64,000 nt of DNA from Candidatus Stahliibacteriota bacterium (GTDB taxonomy: Bacteria; Hydrothermota; Tepidihabitantia; SM23-42): NCBI GenBank assembly GCA_030602565.1, contig JAUVZL010000006.1, positions 1-64,000 of the forward strand. The letters run 5' to 3'. Below the pieces are notes generated by a model, which saw only the letters and a list, made by a program, of their open reading frames with translations, made no database searches and was not told where the DNA came from. This document shows positions 37,816 through 47,345 of this stretch, in pieces. A program made the translations under genes and the position numbers. The stretch's first letter is position 1. Each line of letters starts with the position of its first letter.

Positions 37816-38235
37816 CTACGGTAATGATAAATTGAACAATTGACTAGACGGTGTTCTGAAAATCTTCCTCGCAGCCTTATGTAAATCTTCTGCACCAAGG
37901 CAAATATCCATTGCTTTCCCAGTGATGTGATAAGTGTATTTTCTCTTGCCTGCTATTACAAATACAGTAATATCTTTACCCCGACTTTTTTCAAGCATCA
38001 TATTTCCTTTGCCCAGTGTGGCAAAAGTCGAACATTGTAGTCCATCAATAATGCATGTGAAGGGTTTCGCCGGTTTGACTTTGACTTGGATAATAATATC
38101 CATAATGCCTTTGGGTTTATGTTTTTCATTAATGTATTTGCCGAGCTTGTATCCCAAGGCTAGAAATGGACCATTGTGTCCATGGAATCTGATAGCTTGC
38201 TGATAGGTTAGTATTTTGGGTTTCTCAAATATCAT
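37816..38235 (-). CDS. FmdE-family protein
   Basis: 'FHGHNGPFLALGYKLGKYI...VKVKPAKPFTCIIDGLQCSTFATLGKGN'. Confidence 0.82.
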   Translation of the reverse strand: MIFEKPKILTYQQAIRFHGHNGPFLALGYKLGKYINEKHKPKGIMDIIIQVKVKPAKPFTCIIDGLQCSTFATLGKGNMMLEKSRGKDITVFVIAGKRKYTYHITGKAMDICLGAEDLHKAARKIFRTPSSQLFNLSLP

Positions 38236-38250
38236 GCCTACTCCTTCAGA

Positions 38251-38919
38251 TTAGATATTCATCTCCTTCATCTCACCATTGTTGATTGTATATAGAATAT
38301 CGGTCGTCCTCTTCAAAAATTCACGGTTCTGGGAGATAATGATATATGAAAGATCTGGTTCATTTAATATCTCAATAATCTTTTCAACAGTTTCCTCATC
38401 CAATCCAATGGTCGGCTCATCAAGTAAAAGTATCTTCGGTTTCAACACCAGAATTGTTGCCAAGGCAAGCTTCCTTTTCTCTCCACCGGATAGATCATAT
38501 GGTGGTCTGACTTCAAATCCTTCAAGGTCTACATCTCTTAGCGTCTCCTTTACGGCCTTTTTGACCTCTTCTCTATCTATGCCAAAGTTGAGCGGTCCAA
38601 ACGACACCTCTTCTCTCACGCTTGGACAGAATAACTGGTCGTCTGAATTCTGGAAAAGAAATCCGATTTTCTCTCTAACCTCTCTAAAATCTGCTTCCTC
38701 TACCCTTATCTTGCCACATATCTCAACATGACCTTCATAGGGTTGTATAAGACCCATAATAACATAAAAAAGCGTCGTTTTTCCACAACCATTAGGTCCG
38801 ATAATGCCAACCCTATCACCAAGTCGTAGTGTAAAACTAAGATCATTAAGCAGATTCATCTTTGAAGGATAGCTAAAGCTAATGTTACTTAGGTTTATCA
38901 GTGTATTATTTTTGCCCAC
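38251..38919 (-). CDS. Nickel/cobalt ECF transporter ATPase (CbiO/NikO-like)
   Basis: 'IIGPNGCGKTTLFYVIMGL', 'DLSGGEKRKLALATILVLKPKILLLDEPTIGLD'. Confidence 0.92.
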   Translation of the reverse strand: MGKNNTLINLSNISFSYPSKMNLLNDLSFTLRLGDRVGIIGPNGCGKTTLFYVIMGLIQPYEGHVEICGKIRVEEADFREVREKIGFLFQNSDDQLFCPSVREEVSFGPLNFGIDREEVKKAVKETLRDVDLEGFEVRPPYDLSGGEKRKLALATILVLKPKILLLDEPTIGLDEETVEKIIEILNEPDLSYIIISQNREFLKRTTDILYTINNGEMKEMNI

Positions 38920-39659
38920 TGCAAAATTCCCAGCGATATAATACTTAAGAGCATAAATGTGCCCAAAAGAAAATCCATTTTATCTATTTTGAAATGGTCC
39001 AGAAGCCAGTATTTCCCCTTGAATCCTCGGCAGATCATTGCTTTATGAACTTGTTCTGAAAGATCATAACTCCTCAACAATAGAGTGCCAATGACATATC
39101 CATATGTTCTGTATGTAAGTAACGATGTTCTGGGTCTGAATCCTCGCACCTTCAGGGCATTCCTTAAGATTCCGTACTCAGATGAAAGAACATACACATA
39201 TCTGTACAAGAGAAAAAAGAGATAGATGAGCTTGTCCGGTATGTGAAGATGACTGAATGCATGCACTAACTCAAAAATACCGCAGGACGAGATCATTGCA
39301 ATCCACGTAAGGACTATGGCATTGCATTTTATAGTAATAAGAAGTGTATGGACTACTCCTTCATAGGTAATATTCAAGTTTCCGAGGGAAAAGATGATAT
39401 TACCAGGACGGGAAAAGGGAAGAATGAACCACAGTACAATTATAAAAAAATTCACTATCAAAAGACGCCGCAGTATTAATTTGATCTTCAGACGTACAAG
39501 AATTGAAAAAATCATCGAAAATGCCAGAGCCAATCCAGCAACGACAACTTTATCAGTGATTGCTACAATAACCGAAAATATTACTGCATAGACTATTCTG
39601 ATCCTTGGGTCAATATCAGATATGATGGAATCAACCCGTGTGAACGCTTGTTCAATCAC
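38898..39659 (-). CDS. ECF transporter transmembrane protein (CbiQ/NikQ-like)
   Basis: Polytopic; 'SSEYGILRNALKVRGFRPRTS' coupling-helix-like motif; between ATPase and CbiM-like genes. Confidence 0.85.
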   Translation of the reverse strand: MIEQAFTRVDSIISDIDPRIRIVYAVIFSVIVAITDKVVVAGLALAFSMIFSILVRLKIKLILRRLLIVNFFIIVLWFILPFSRPGNIIFSLGNLNITYEGVVHTLLITIKCNAIVLTWIAMISSCGIFELVHAFSHLHIPDKLIYLFFLLYRYVYVLSSEYGILRNALKVRGFRPRTSLLTYRTYGYVIGTLLLRSYDLSEQVHKAMICRGFKGKYWLLDHFKIDKMDFLLGTFMLLSIISLGILQWAKIIH

Positions 39660-40222
39660 TTCTTTTTACTCTTGAGATACATAATGAGTCCCATAATACC
39701 GATTATATAACCGATACCTCCAATTACATCAATGAATGAAATTGTCCTTTGCCTCTGGGCAAGTATCCGGAACAGCGGTCTCATCTCCTGTTCAATTACT
39801 TGTTCAACGATGTCTTTTATGTCTTCTTTGCTAATATACTCATCTGTTTTTGGATTCTCTGTGATTATTGCCGGTTTCGAAGTCACTTTTTTCTTAAGTG
39901 GTTTTTCAATCGTGGGGATATCCTTCTCTTTGATTAAAGTCTCAGCGCGGTGCCCCATTCCAGCATTGAGAACAATCTTCAGTTCCGTCTTTTCAGGGAT
40001 CAAAAAAGAAAACTCGCCATTTTTGTCTGTCTCACCATCAAGTAATTTCATGTCACGGGCGTTGAAAACCTCTATTATCCCTGAGACTACAGGTTTGCCA
40101 TTACTGTAATAACTCTGCGTAAAGATCTGCTTGCCCTCAACATATGCAAAGATGTTAACCTTGTGCGCTGAGCCAATGGAAATTACACTCAATAACAAAA
40201 ATATGTATTTTATTCTCTTCAT
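39656..40222 (-). CDS. NikL-like periplasmic/membrane-anchored accessory protein
   Basis: 'AHKVNIFAYVEGKQIFTQSYYSNGKPVVSGIIEVFNARDMKLLDGETDKNGEFSF', C-terminal TM helix; position in cluster. Confidence 0.7.
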   Translation of the reverse strand: MKRIKYIFLLLSVISIGSAHKVNIFAYVEGKQIFTQSYYSNGKPVVSGIIEVFNARDMKLLDGETDKNGEFSFLIPEKTELKIVLNAGMGHRAETLIKEKDIPTIEKPLKKKVTSKPAIITENPKTDEYISKEDIKDIVEQVIEQEMRPLFRILAQRQRTISFIDVIGGIGYIIGIMGLIMYLKSKKK

Positions 40223-40827
40223 ATTTCAATTCCTTCCAAGATTTTCGGCCTTACTTTCCTGAGAAATCCAACCACAGATGCAGTGATAATCCCCTCTATT
40301 ACCATTACTGGGAAGTGGGCAATAACAACAAGTTTAGCCGTGGCCATAAATTCCTCGCCAGTAAATACTAATGAAGAAGCAACCAGTGTTCCGGATATGA
40401 ATACCGAAATGAATCCAGCAGCAAATCCGGCGATCATTGCAAGTATTCTATTTTTGCCACGGATCAGGGCGGAGAATAAATAAAAACATATTACTGCAGG
40501 CAAAGCCATGTTGACTGTATTTATGCCAAGTGTCGTAATTCCACCGAACTGAAAAAGGACTGCCTGCAAAAGGAGAGCGACGAGCAGAGCAGGAAATGAT
40601 GCCCAACCCAGAATGATGCCAACTATTCCATTTAGGACTAAATGAACATTGGTGGGACCCAAAGGTACATGAATCAAGGAAGCAACAAAAAATGCTGACG
40701 ATAAAACTGCAACCCTTGGTATTTTATCATAGTCTATTTTTTTTAAACCCACTCCACAGCCAATTACAGCGGTTGCTGCACCTATGACAAGCACAGGTGC
40801 AGCAAGAACTCCCTCTGATATATGCAT
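40219..40827 (-). CDS. CbiM/NikM-like ECF substrate-binding membrane component
   Basis: 'MHISEGVLAAPVLVIGAATAVIG' and 'LIHVPLGPTNVHLVLNGIVGIILGW'. Confidence 0.93.
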   Translation of the reverse strand: MHISEGVLAAPVLVIGAATAVIGCGVGLKKIDYDKIPRVAVLSSAFFVASLIHVPLGPTNVHLVLNGIVGIILGWASFPALLVALLLQAVLFQFGGITTLGINTVNMALPAVICFYLFSALIRGKNRILAMIAGFAAGFISVFISGTLVASSLVFTGEEFMATAKLVVIAHFPVMVIEGIITASVVGFLRKVRPKILEGIEI

Positions 40828-40836
40828 TTCTATCTT

Positions 40837-41664
40837 CTATTCCATATCCACAGTCTTAATCCAAATCAATGCGCCTATCTCTACTGGATAGTACTTACCA
40901 TCATCTGGATTGAGCATCTTCTCTTCTGCCTCACTCAATGCAGCGAATCCCCACCAACCCGATTTTGGCATTGCATAAGAGAAAACACCGTTGGCATCGG
41001 TCTTGATCACTTGGGTAACAAATGGTCCAGCCGGTGCCTGGTATTTTCCATCTTTATTATAGTATTCCACCTCAACATCAACGAATGGTGCCGGGTTACC
41101 ATTAACCTTAACAAGGCCTCTGAAAAGATTGCCGGTATATAGTCCGTAGGGTCTAGTAAGGGGAATTATTTCGGTCTCCAAACCTATTTCAACATCCCAA
41201 CCCTGTTCCAGACCGAAACCATTCACCACTGCTTTTGTATAATGCACAATAAATTTCTCTTCTGCAGGTTCCCAATATGGCTCTGGCTCTAAATAGAATA
41301 CATGATCGCCTGGTCGTTTTATTTGATATATAGCTTTCCATGCAGTGAAATTATCTATTTTGTATTCATGCAAATTCTCCACTAGATTTTCCTTTTTCTC
41401 TCCCTTTATCATAACACCGAATTCTGCAGGACCTATCATGTTCATCATGTCACCTTCAAATGGGTGGCAGAACATTAAGTCAATGGTAATCTGCATGTCT
41501 GCTGGATTTTCTACGATATCTGTGTTTGGTACAATCATCTGGAAATGACCATATAGTGGAACGACGAAAACTAATATCATCGACGCCACTAATGCTCTAT
41601 GCACTTCTGACATCTTACCCCCTAATTTTTTATCTATCTTTTCTATCTCCCTCGCAATCATCAT
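40837..41664 (-). CDS. DUF4198-like (NikK-type) metal-uptake periplasmic protein
   Basis: '[37 protein letters not shown]...[22 protein letters not shown]'. Confidence 0.8.
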   Translation of the reverse strand: MMIAREIEKIDKKLGGKMSEVHRALVASMILVFVVPLYGHFQMIVPNTDIVENPADMQITIDLMFCHPFEGDMMNMIGPAEFGVMIKGEKKENLVENLHEYKIDNFTAWKAIYQIKRPGDHVFYLEPEPYWEPAEEKFIVHYTKAVVNGFGLEQGWDVEIGLETEIIPLTRPYGLYTGNLFRGLVKVNGNPAPFVDVEVEYYNKDGKYQAPAGPFVTQVIKTDANGVFSYAMPKSGWWGFAALSEAEEKMLNPDDGKYYPVEIGALIWIKTVDME

Positions 41665-42302
41665 TAGAATTCATAATGCAGACCTGTAGTTGCGACATTG
41701 CCTGCACCTGATTCAAAACCATCTGAAATACCACAATCGACTGCGAACCCTTCTAAAACCTCGTATCGGACACCGATAAGCCAGGCATTGAGGTCATCTT
41801 CATTTCCTGAAGCCTCTGCCCCAACGGCAATCTCTTCCAGCTCAAAGATCAGTGCTAAGGCGTAGACTACTGTACCTGTCTGTCCTTCAATGCCGGTTGC
41901 CTCATAGCCAATGTTCGCATCTATTTCGATTGGACCGAAGCAATATGTAATGATTCCATTGAGGTTGTACGGTGTGTCGCCAAGGCCTCCAGTAATTGAG
42001 GCAGCGAACAAGTCAGGCATTAGCGCAAATTTCAGACCCAGTTCTGCTTGACCAAAACCTTTTGTTTCATCAGGTTTGACTGTGTAACCGAAACCAACGC
42101 CAATGTCCATTCTTTCAGTTAAGCCATGCTTAAAGCCCAAACTGAGCGATGCCTGTTCTTCCCAAAAATCACCGCCGAGTTCCAGCTCACAACCATTCTG
42201 CTCTACAATCCCAGCGTCATCAGTTGCCAATGGCCTTGCCGCTTCAATACAACCCACCAAGACCACTGATATACTTGTTATTAACCATACGACCTTTTTC
42301 AT
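41664..42302 (-). CDS. Putative outer-membrane beta-barrel protein linked to metal-uptake cluster
   Basis: Signal/lipobox-like N-terminus; alternating beta strands ending in aromatic F ('TTGLHYEF'). Confidence 0.65.
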   Translation of the reverse strand: MKKVVWLITSISVVLVGCIEAARPLATDDAGIVEQNGCELELGGDFWEEQASLSLGFKHGLTERMDIGVGFGYTVKPDETKGFGQAELGLKFALMPDLFAASITGGLGDTPYNLNGIITYCFGPIEIDANIGYEATGIEGQTGTVVYALALIFELEEIAVGAEASGNEDDLNAWLIGVRYEVLEGFAVDCGISDGFESGAGNVATTGLHYEF

Positions 42303-42664
42303 TTAACCTCCTTTAGTCGTGTTACTTTTTTTGAAATAATAACACATTATAATCAAGAATCCCGAAGTGTCAAGAAAAGAAATGAAGGATCGTCATGGTC
42401 CGACTTGATCGGACGATCCAAAGTCCCTGGATTCCCCAGTCAAGCTGGGGAATGACAGAGTAAGGAAGGTCATCGTCCGATAACCCTTTTTTGTCTATGG
42501 TCCGACTTGCTGTAGTCCTGAGTTATATGTCGAAGGGATCGGACGATCCAAGTATCTGGATTCCCCAGTCAAGCTGGGGAATGACAAAACAAGAAACGTC
42601 ATCATCAGAAGATCTTTGATAGTCTAAACAGTTGATTTTTCTGTGCTTTTGACTATAATATATT

Positions 42665-42742
42665 ATGGAAATAACCAAGCAAACCGCGGTTGACGATGTA
42701 CTGAAAGGATATCCGGCTCTTACCAGAGTCTTCATCCAGTGA
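42665..42742 (+). CDS. Truncated DUF1858-like mini-ORF (25 aa)
   Basis: 'MEITKQTAVDDVLKGYPALTRVFIQ*' matches the first half of DUF1858; overlaps start of next gene. Confidence 0.45.
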   Translation: MEITKQTAVDDVLKGYPALTRVFIQ

Positions 42743-43602
42743 TGAAAAAATATAAGTTTTGTCCTATCTGCAAGAATTGCTTAGTACTTCGAAAAAAAGA
42801 GGGAAATTTGCGTTTGACGTGCAAAACCTGCGGCTGGACTCATTATGACAATCCCTTACCAAGTATCGCCGCATTTGTGCGTAATGAAAACGGCGAAATA
42901 CTCCTCATTAAAAGAGGAGTGGCACCTGGTAAAGGCAAATGGGCACTACCTACCGGGTTTATGGAACAACATGAAGATCCTGAACAGGCAGTAGTCAGAG
43001 AATTGAAAGAAGAAACTAATATCAAGGGCTCAATTAAGAATCTCATCGGCGTCTATACAGAAATGACAAGGGTTTACGGGAATATTGTATTGATCGGATA
43101 TAATCTCAAATACATCAGTGGTAAACCAAAACCCGGTTCAGACACCACTGACGCAAGATTTGTGCCGGTTAAGAACTTACCGCAGATAATTTTCAAGAGT
43201 CACCGTGCGCTAATTAAAGACGCCCTGGAGAAATGCCCGGCTACATTGATCGAAGTTCTGAAATCGAAAATCACTAAAGCAAGGATCACGCATACTCAAT
43301 TGTTCTACAAAGGAAGTATGGGGATCGATGCCCGGATTATGATGGCTGCGAATCTTATTCCTGGGGAAAAAGTTCAGGTTCTCAATTACAATAACGGCGA
43401 ACGCCTGGAGACATATGTAATTAAAGAAAAAGCTGGCTCAGGCAAGATGGTCCTTTACGGTCCAGCATCGCTTAAAGGCAAAGTGGGTGATAAACTCTGC
43501 ATCCTTTCCTATGCACTGGTTAACTCTAACCATGCAGAGAACCTGAAAGCAAGCATCGTAATCCTCAATGAAAGGAATAAAATAAAACGAAGACTTATAT
43601 AG
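42739..43602 (+). CDS. Nudix hydrolase (zinc-ribbon type) fused to aspartate 1-decarboxylase (PanD)
   Basis: Nudix box 'GFMEQHEDPEQAVVRELKEETNI'; C-terminal 'VLKSKITKARITHTQLFYKGSMGIDARIMMAANLIPGEKVQVLNYNNGERLETYVIKEKAGSGKMVLYGPA' matches PanD including the G-S cleavage site. Confidence 0.88.
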   Translation: MMKKYKFCPICKNCLVLRKKEGNLRLTCKTCGWTHYDNPLPSIAAFVRNENGEILLIKRGVAPGKGKWALPTGFMEQHEDPEQAVVRELKEETNIKGSIKNLIGVYTEMTRVYGNIVLIGYNLKYISGKPKPGSDTTDARFVPVKNLPQIIFKSHRALIKDALEKCPATLIEVLKSKITKARITHTQLFYKGSMGIDARIMMAANLIPGEKVQVLNYNNGERLETYVIKEKAGSGKMVLYGPASLKGKVGDKLCILSYALVNSNHAENLKASIVILNERNKIKRRLI

Positions 43603-44438
43603 AATGTATCCCCTGTTTTTTTAAACAGGCGTTGGCTGCCGCAAGAATCGCTAAACTCGATGAACACAAGATTAAAGAAATTTTTGATCATATTGCATCT
43701 TTACTGCCCAATATATCAATGACCACAACACCGCCTGAAATGGGTATGCTTATCTACAAAGCAATCTATCAAACCGCTGATATTGATGACCCTTTTAAAG
43801 AAATAAAACAGCAGTGTACAGCACAGCTTATGTCCCGCTATGCTGAATTCAAAGAGCAGATAGTTGATTCAGAAGACCCTCTTTATACTGCTTTGAAATT
43901 CTCTTGTCTTGGCAATGCCATCGATTTTGGAGCGAACCCTAACTTCGATATTACAAAAGATTTGGAAGATCTTTTTGATGAGGATTTTGATGTTTGTGAA
44001 TACGATAAGTTTCTCATTACCATGAAAACCGCATCCAACATCCTCTATATCGCTGATAACGCGGGAGAAACAGTATTTGACAGGCTGCTCATCGAGCAAC
44101 TCAGTAAACCAGTGAAGTATGCAGTACGCAGTAAACCTATTATAAACGACGCAACGATTGAAGATGCACAAAATGCTGGTATTGATAAGGTTGCTGAAAT
44201 AATCAGTTCAGGTTGTGATGCACCCGGCACTATTTTAGAACTGTGCTCTGAAGAATTCAAACGGATTTTCAGTACTGCAGACATGGTCATCAGCAAAGGC
44301 CAAGGCAATTATGAAACTCTGTCTGATCAAAAACGTTCAATTTTTTTTCTTCTGAAGATAAAGTGTCCAGTTATTGCCAGGGACATAGACATTGCTTGCG
44401 GTAGCATCGTTCTAGTAGAAAGCAAAGATGGAAACTAA
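43587..44438 (+). CDS. DUF89 (damage-control phosphatase-like) protein; start codon uncertain
   Basis: ORF track starts at TTG 43632, but frame upstream reads 'TKTYIECIPCFFKQALAAARIA', the expected DUF89 N-terminus, with ACG at 43587. Confidence 0.8.
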   Translation, partial: TKTYIECIPCFFKQALAAARIAKLDEHKIKEIFDHIASLLPNISMTTTPPEMGMLIYKAIYQTADIDDPFKEIKQQCTAQLMSRYAEFKEQIVDSEDPLYTALKFSCLGNAIDFGANPNFDITKDLEDLFDEDFDVCEYDKFLITMKTASNILYIADNAGETVFDRLLIEQLSKPVKYAVRSKPIINDATIEDAQNAGIDKVAEIISSGCDAPGTILELCSEEFKRIFSTADMVISKGQGNYETLSDQKRSIFFLLKIKCPVIARDIDIACGSIVLVESKDGN

Positions 44439-45354
44439 TTACACCTATGGACCAGTGCCATCAAGGCGACTCAGATTTTCACTTGGCATCGATCTTATTC
44501 CTTTTAAGTACTGCAGTTTTGACTGTATATACTGCCAATTGGGTAAAACAACTAATAAAACAATTGTACGGAAAGAATACTTTCCTACTCAAAAAATTCT
44601 GAAAGACGTAAAAGCAATAATAAAAAAAGGCGACAATATCGACTATTTAACATTTTCGGGTTCGGGAGAACCAACCTTGCATTCAGGGATCGGTTATTTA
44701 ATAAGTGAACTGAAAAAAATAACTAAAATACCGGTCGCTGTTTTAACCAACAGCTCATTGCTCTTCATACCTGCTGTGCAAGAAGAACTCTCTAACGCAG
44801 ATGTAGTACTTCCCACTCTATGTGCGGTATCACAGGAGATTTTCAATAAAATAAATAGACCCATTCCAGATGTTACTATCGAAAAAATAATCCACGGCTT
44901 GATAAATTTCCGGAAGATATATAAAGGGAAAATCTGGTTAGAGGTTATGCTAATTAAAGGCATAAATGATGAACCGCATAATATAAATAAACTTAAAGAG
45001 ATAGTAAAAAAAATCGCCCCAGATAAAATCCATCTAAACACTGTAGTAAGACCGCCAAGTGAAAAATATGCTCTTCCTCTTTCAATTGAAGAACTACAGA
45101 GAGTAGAGAATATATTTGGCGATAATGCAGAGATAATCGCCAGTTTTAAAGCAGAAAGAGAGCCAGCTTATCTTATTGATACGGAAAAAATAATTCTAAA
45201 TATGATGCAAAGGCGACCAATAACGCTTGAGGATATATGCAGCGTAACCGGTCTTCATAGGAATGAAGTATTGAAATATCTGGATCAATTACATCAAGCT
45301 AAAAAAGTAAAACTAACTGAACACGATAACCGCGATTATTATGAAATTCTTTGA
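44428..45354 (+). CDS. Radical SAM protein
   Basis: 'YGPVPSRRLRFSLGIDLIPFKYCSFDCIYCQLGKT', C-terminal winged-helix-like tail. Confidence 0.9.
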   Translation: METNYTYGPVPSRRLRFSLGIDLIPFKYCSFDCIYCQLGKTTNKTIVRKEYFPTQKILKDVKAIIKKGDNIDYLTFSGSGEPTLHSGIGYLISELKKITKIPVAVLTNSSLLFIPAVQEELSNADVVLPTLCAVSQEIFNKINRPIPDVTIEKIIHGLINFRKIYKGKIWLEVMLIKGINDEPHNINKLKEIVKKIAPDKIHLNTVVRPPSEKYALPLSIEELQRVENIFGDNAEIIASFKAEREPAYLIDTEKIILNMMQRRPITLEDICSVTGLHRNEVLKYLDQLHQAKKVKLTEHDNRDYYEIL

Positions 45355-45372
45355 GGAACATGTTCCACATAT

Positions 45373-45500
45373 CCCCTCTCCCTTCCAGGAAGCGCATCTT
45401 TCCATTCCCCTCTCCCTTTTCCAGGGAGCGCATCTTTCCATTCCCCTCTCCATTCCAGGGAGCGCAATCTTTCCATTCCCCTCTCCATTCCAGGGAGAGG
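45373..45500 (+). repeat. ~36-bp tandem repeat, about 4 copies
   Basis: Unit approx. cccctctccattccagggagcgcatctttccatt. Confidence 0.8.
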
Positions 45501-45552
45501 GTTAGGCCTGCCCTGAACTTGTTTCAGGGGTGAGGGTTTATAAGGAGCTCTA

Positions 45553-46077
45553 ATGCTTGAACCAAAGGATCTAAGCAAAGAACAATTACTTGAACTACTA
45601 ATAGATGCCGCAAAAAACTGGCTTGCCCATGATGGCTTGTGGTTTCAGGCAGTTGAAAATAAATTTGATTTAGAGACCGCAATTGAGCTTGATGGCAAGG
45701 CATGGGAAAAATTCACCCAAATCGAAGCAAAGCGCATCATGAAAAGACTCCATATAATACCCGGTGGCGGTATCCCCGCGCTAATTCAAGCACTCAATTT
45801 CCGTCTGTACGCCTTTATCAATATCCAAGAAGCATCTGAAGTAACAGACAAACGGTGCATATTTCGTATGGTTAATTGCCGTGTCCAGTCAGCACGAAAA
45901 AGAAAAGGGCTGCCTGATTTTCCATGCAAACCAATTGGTGTAATTGAATATGAATATTTCGCAAAAACGATCGACCCGCGGATAAAAACGCGCTGTATTG
46001 CCTGTCCGCCTGACCCCCATCCTGATGATTTTTACTGTTCCTGGGAATTCACAATCGATACCACCCTACCCCTCTGA
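45553..46077 (+). CDS. DUF6125-like Cys-containing protein
   Basis: 'LSKEQLLELLIDAAKNWLAHDGLWFQAVENKFDLETAIELDGKAWEKFTQIEAKRIM'. Confidence 0.65.
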   Translation: MLEPKDLSKEQLLELLIDAAKNWLAHDGLWFQAVENKFDLETAIELDGKAWEKFTQIEAKRIMKRLHIIPGGGIPALIQALNFRLYAFINIQEASEVTDKRCIFRMVNCRVQSARKRKGLPDFPCKPIGVIEYEYFAKTIDPRIKTRCIACPPDPHPDDFYCSWEFTIDTTLPL

Positions 46078-46595
46078 TCAAACCCCACACCCTCGAACTC
46101 CAGAAGTTGTCTCTTCAATTTCAACCCTCCACCAAAGCCTCCGAGAGAACCATCTGATTTAATCACCCGATGGCATGGAATAATAATAGGGAACGGATTT
46201 CTGGCTAAAGCCGTACCTACAGCACGCGCCGCACCAGGACGACCCAATTTCTTAGCCAATCTGCCATAGGTGCTTACCCATCCATATGGAATCTGTTTAT
46301 CTAACAATAATACTTTTTTTTGAAAATTATAAAGTTGTAGCAGATCAATACTGTTTAAAGAAAAATCTATCAGCCTCCCATTCAAATATTGTCCTAGTTC
46401 CTTACAGATCTTTTCAGCAGTAAGAGTACTACTAAGTACGACGTCCGGATAGGCTTTTCTAATAACTTGTTCCATCTTCCGTCCTGACTTTGGCAGAAGA
46501 ACATGGATAATCCTTGCATTTCTATTTTCTGACTTCCACACAATCCCTATTTCACCAAACTGTGACTGCACGAGCTTGTAGGATAAATGCTTCAA
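46032..46595 (-). CDS. ogt: Methylated-DNA--protein-cysteine methyltransferase
   Basis: 'IPYGWVSTYGRLAKKLGRPGAARAVGTALARNPFPIIIPCHRVIKSDGSLGGFGGG'. Confidence 0.93.
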   Translation of the reverse strand: MKHLSYKLVQSQFGEIGIVWKSENRNARIIHVLLPKSGRKMEQVIRKAYPDVVLSSTLTAEKICKELGQYLNGRLIDFSLNSIDLLQLYNFQKKVLLLDKQIPYGWVSTYGRLAKKLGRPGAARAVGTALARNPFPIIIPCHRVIKSDGSLGGFGGGLKLKRQLLEFEGVGFDQRGRVVSIVNSQEQ

Positions 46596-47026
46596 CGTAG
46601 TTTTATACTCCTATTCCTCTTTCCTTAACCACATCCAATTCTTCATAATTTTCAGTGTATAGATTTTAAGAAGATTGTCAAGAAAGGTAAATGAGAGGTT
46701 GCTGAAAAAATCATTTTCTGTCACCCTGAACCATGCCCTGAATCAAGTTCAGGGTCTTCGATTTCAGGGTCTCACAATTCATTGATTTTATTAGAACCTG
46801 TCCTAATGAAAATCAGGATGCTGAAATAAATTCAGCATGACAATGTACGTTGATTCATACCTTTTTCAGCGACCTGTAAATATCTGTAATTGTGCAATTT
46901 TCCGAAGAATTGTAGTGGCAGAGTTTACTCTGCAAATAACATGCTTTCTAATAAATATGGCGGATTTATAATATTGACAGCGAACACACATTTTGTATAA
47001 TCACATAAGGTAGAAAATGATAAAAG

Positions 47027-47338
47027 CAAGGATTAATTATAAACATTCCGTATTGGGGAAATGTATTTTATCCTGATACAGTTATCATTCCAGAAAGAGA
47101 TCGCTGGTATTGTATGGAAATAATGATTAAGGCAAATGATGCAGGACAGGATAATGGTGAGATGGCTGCGTGGATCGATGGCGAGCTTTACATGCACGTT
47201 ACTGGTTTTAACTGGAGAACAACGAACGAATTAAAGATAAAACGTATTAGTCTGGGAATCTATATCCATAATAATCCAAAAGATAACACATGCTGGTTTG
47301 ATGATGTTGCCTTGAGCACCGGATATATCGGCCCGTAA
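47027..47338 (+). pseudogene. Remnant of a lectin/LamG-like domain protein
   Basis: In-frame 'NIPYWGNVFYPDTVIIPERDRWYCMEIMIKANDAGQDNGEMAAWIDGELYMHVTGFNWR' has no upstream start; stop at 47021. Confidence 0.5.
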
Positions 47339-47345
47339 GAATAAA

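Noticed and set aside
45373-45500. Possible CRISPR array
   Set aside because: Near-contiguous tandem repeats without unique 30-40 bp spacers and no cas genes nearby
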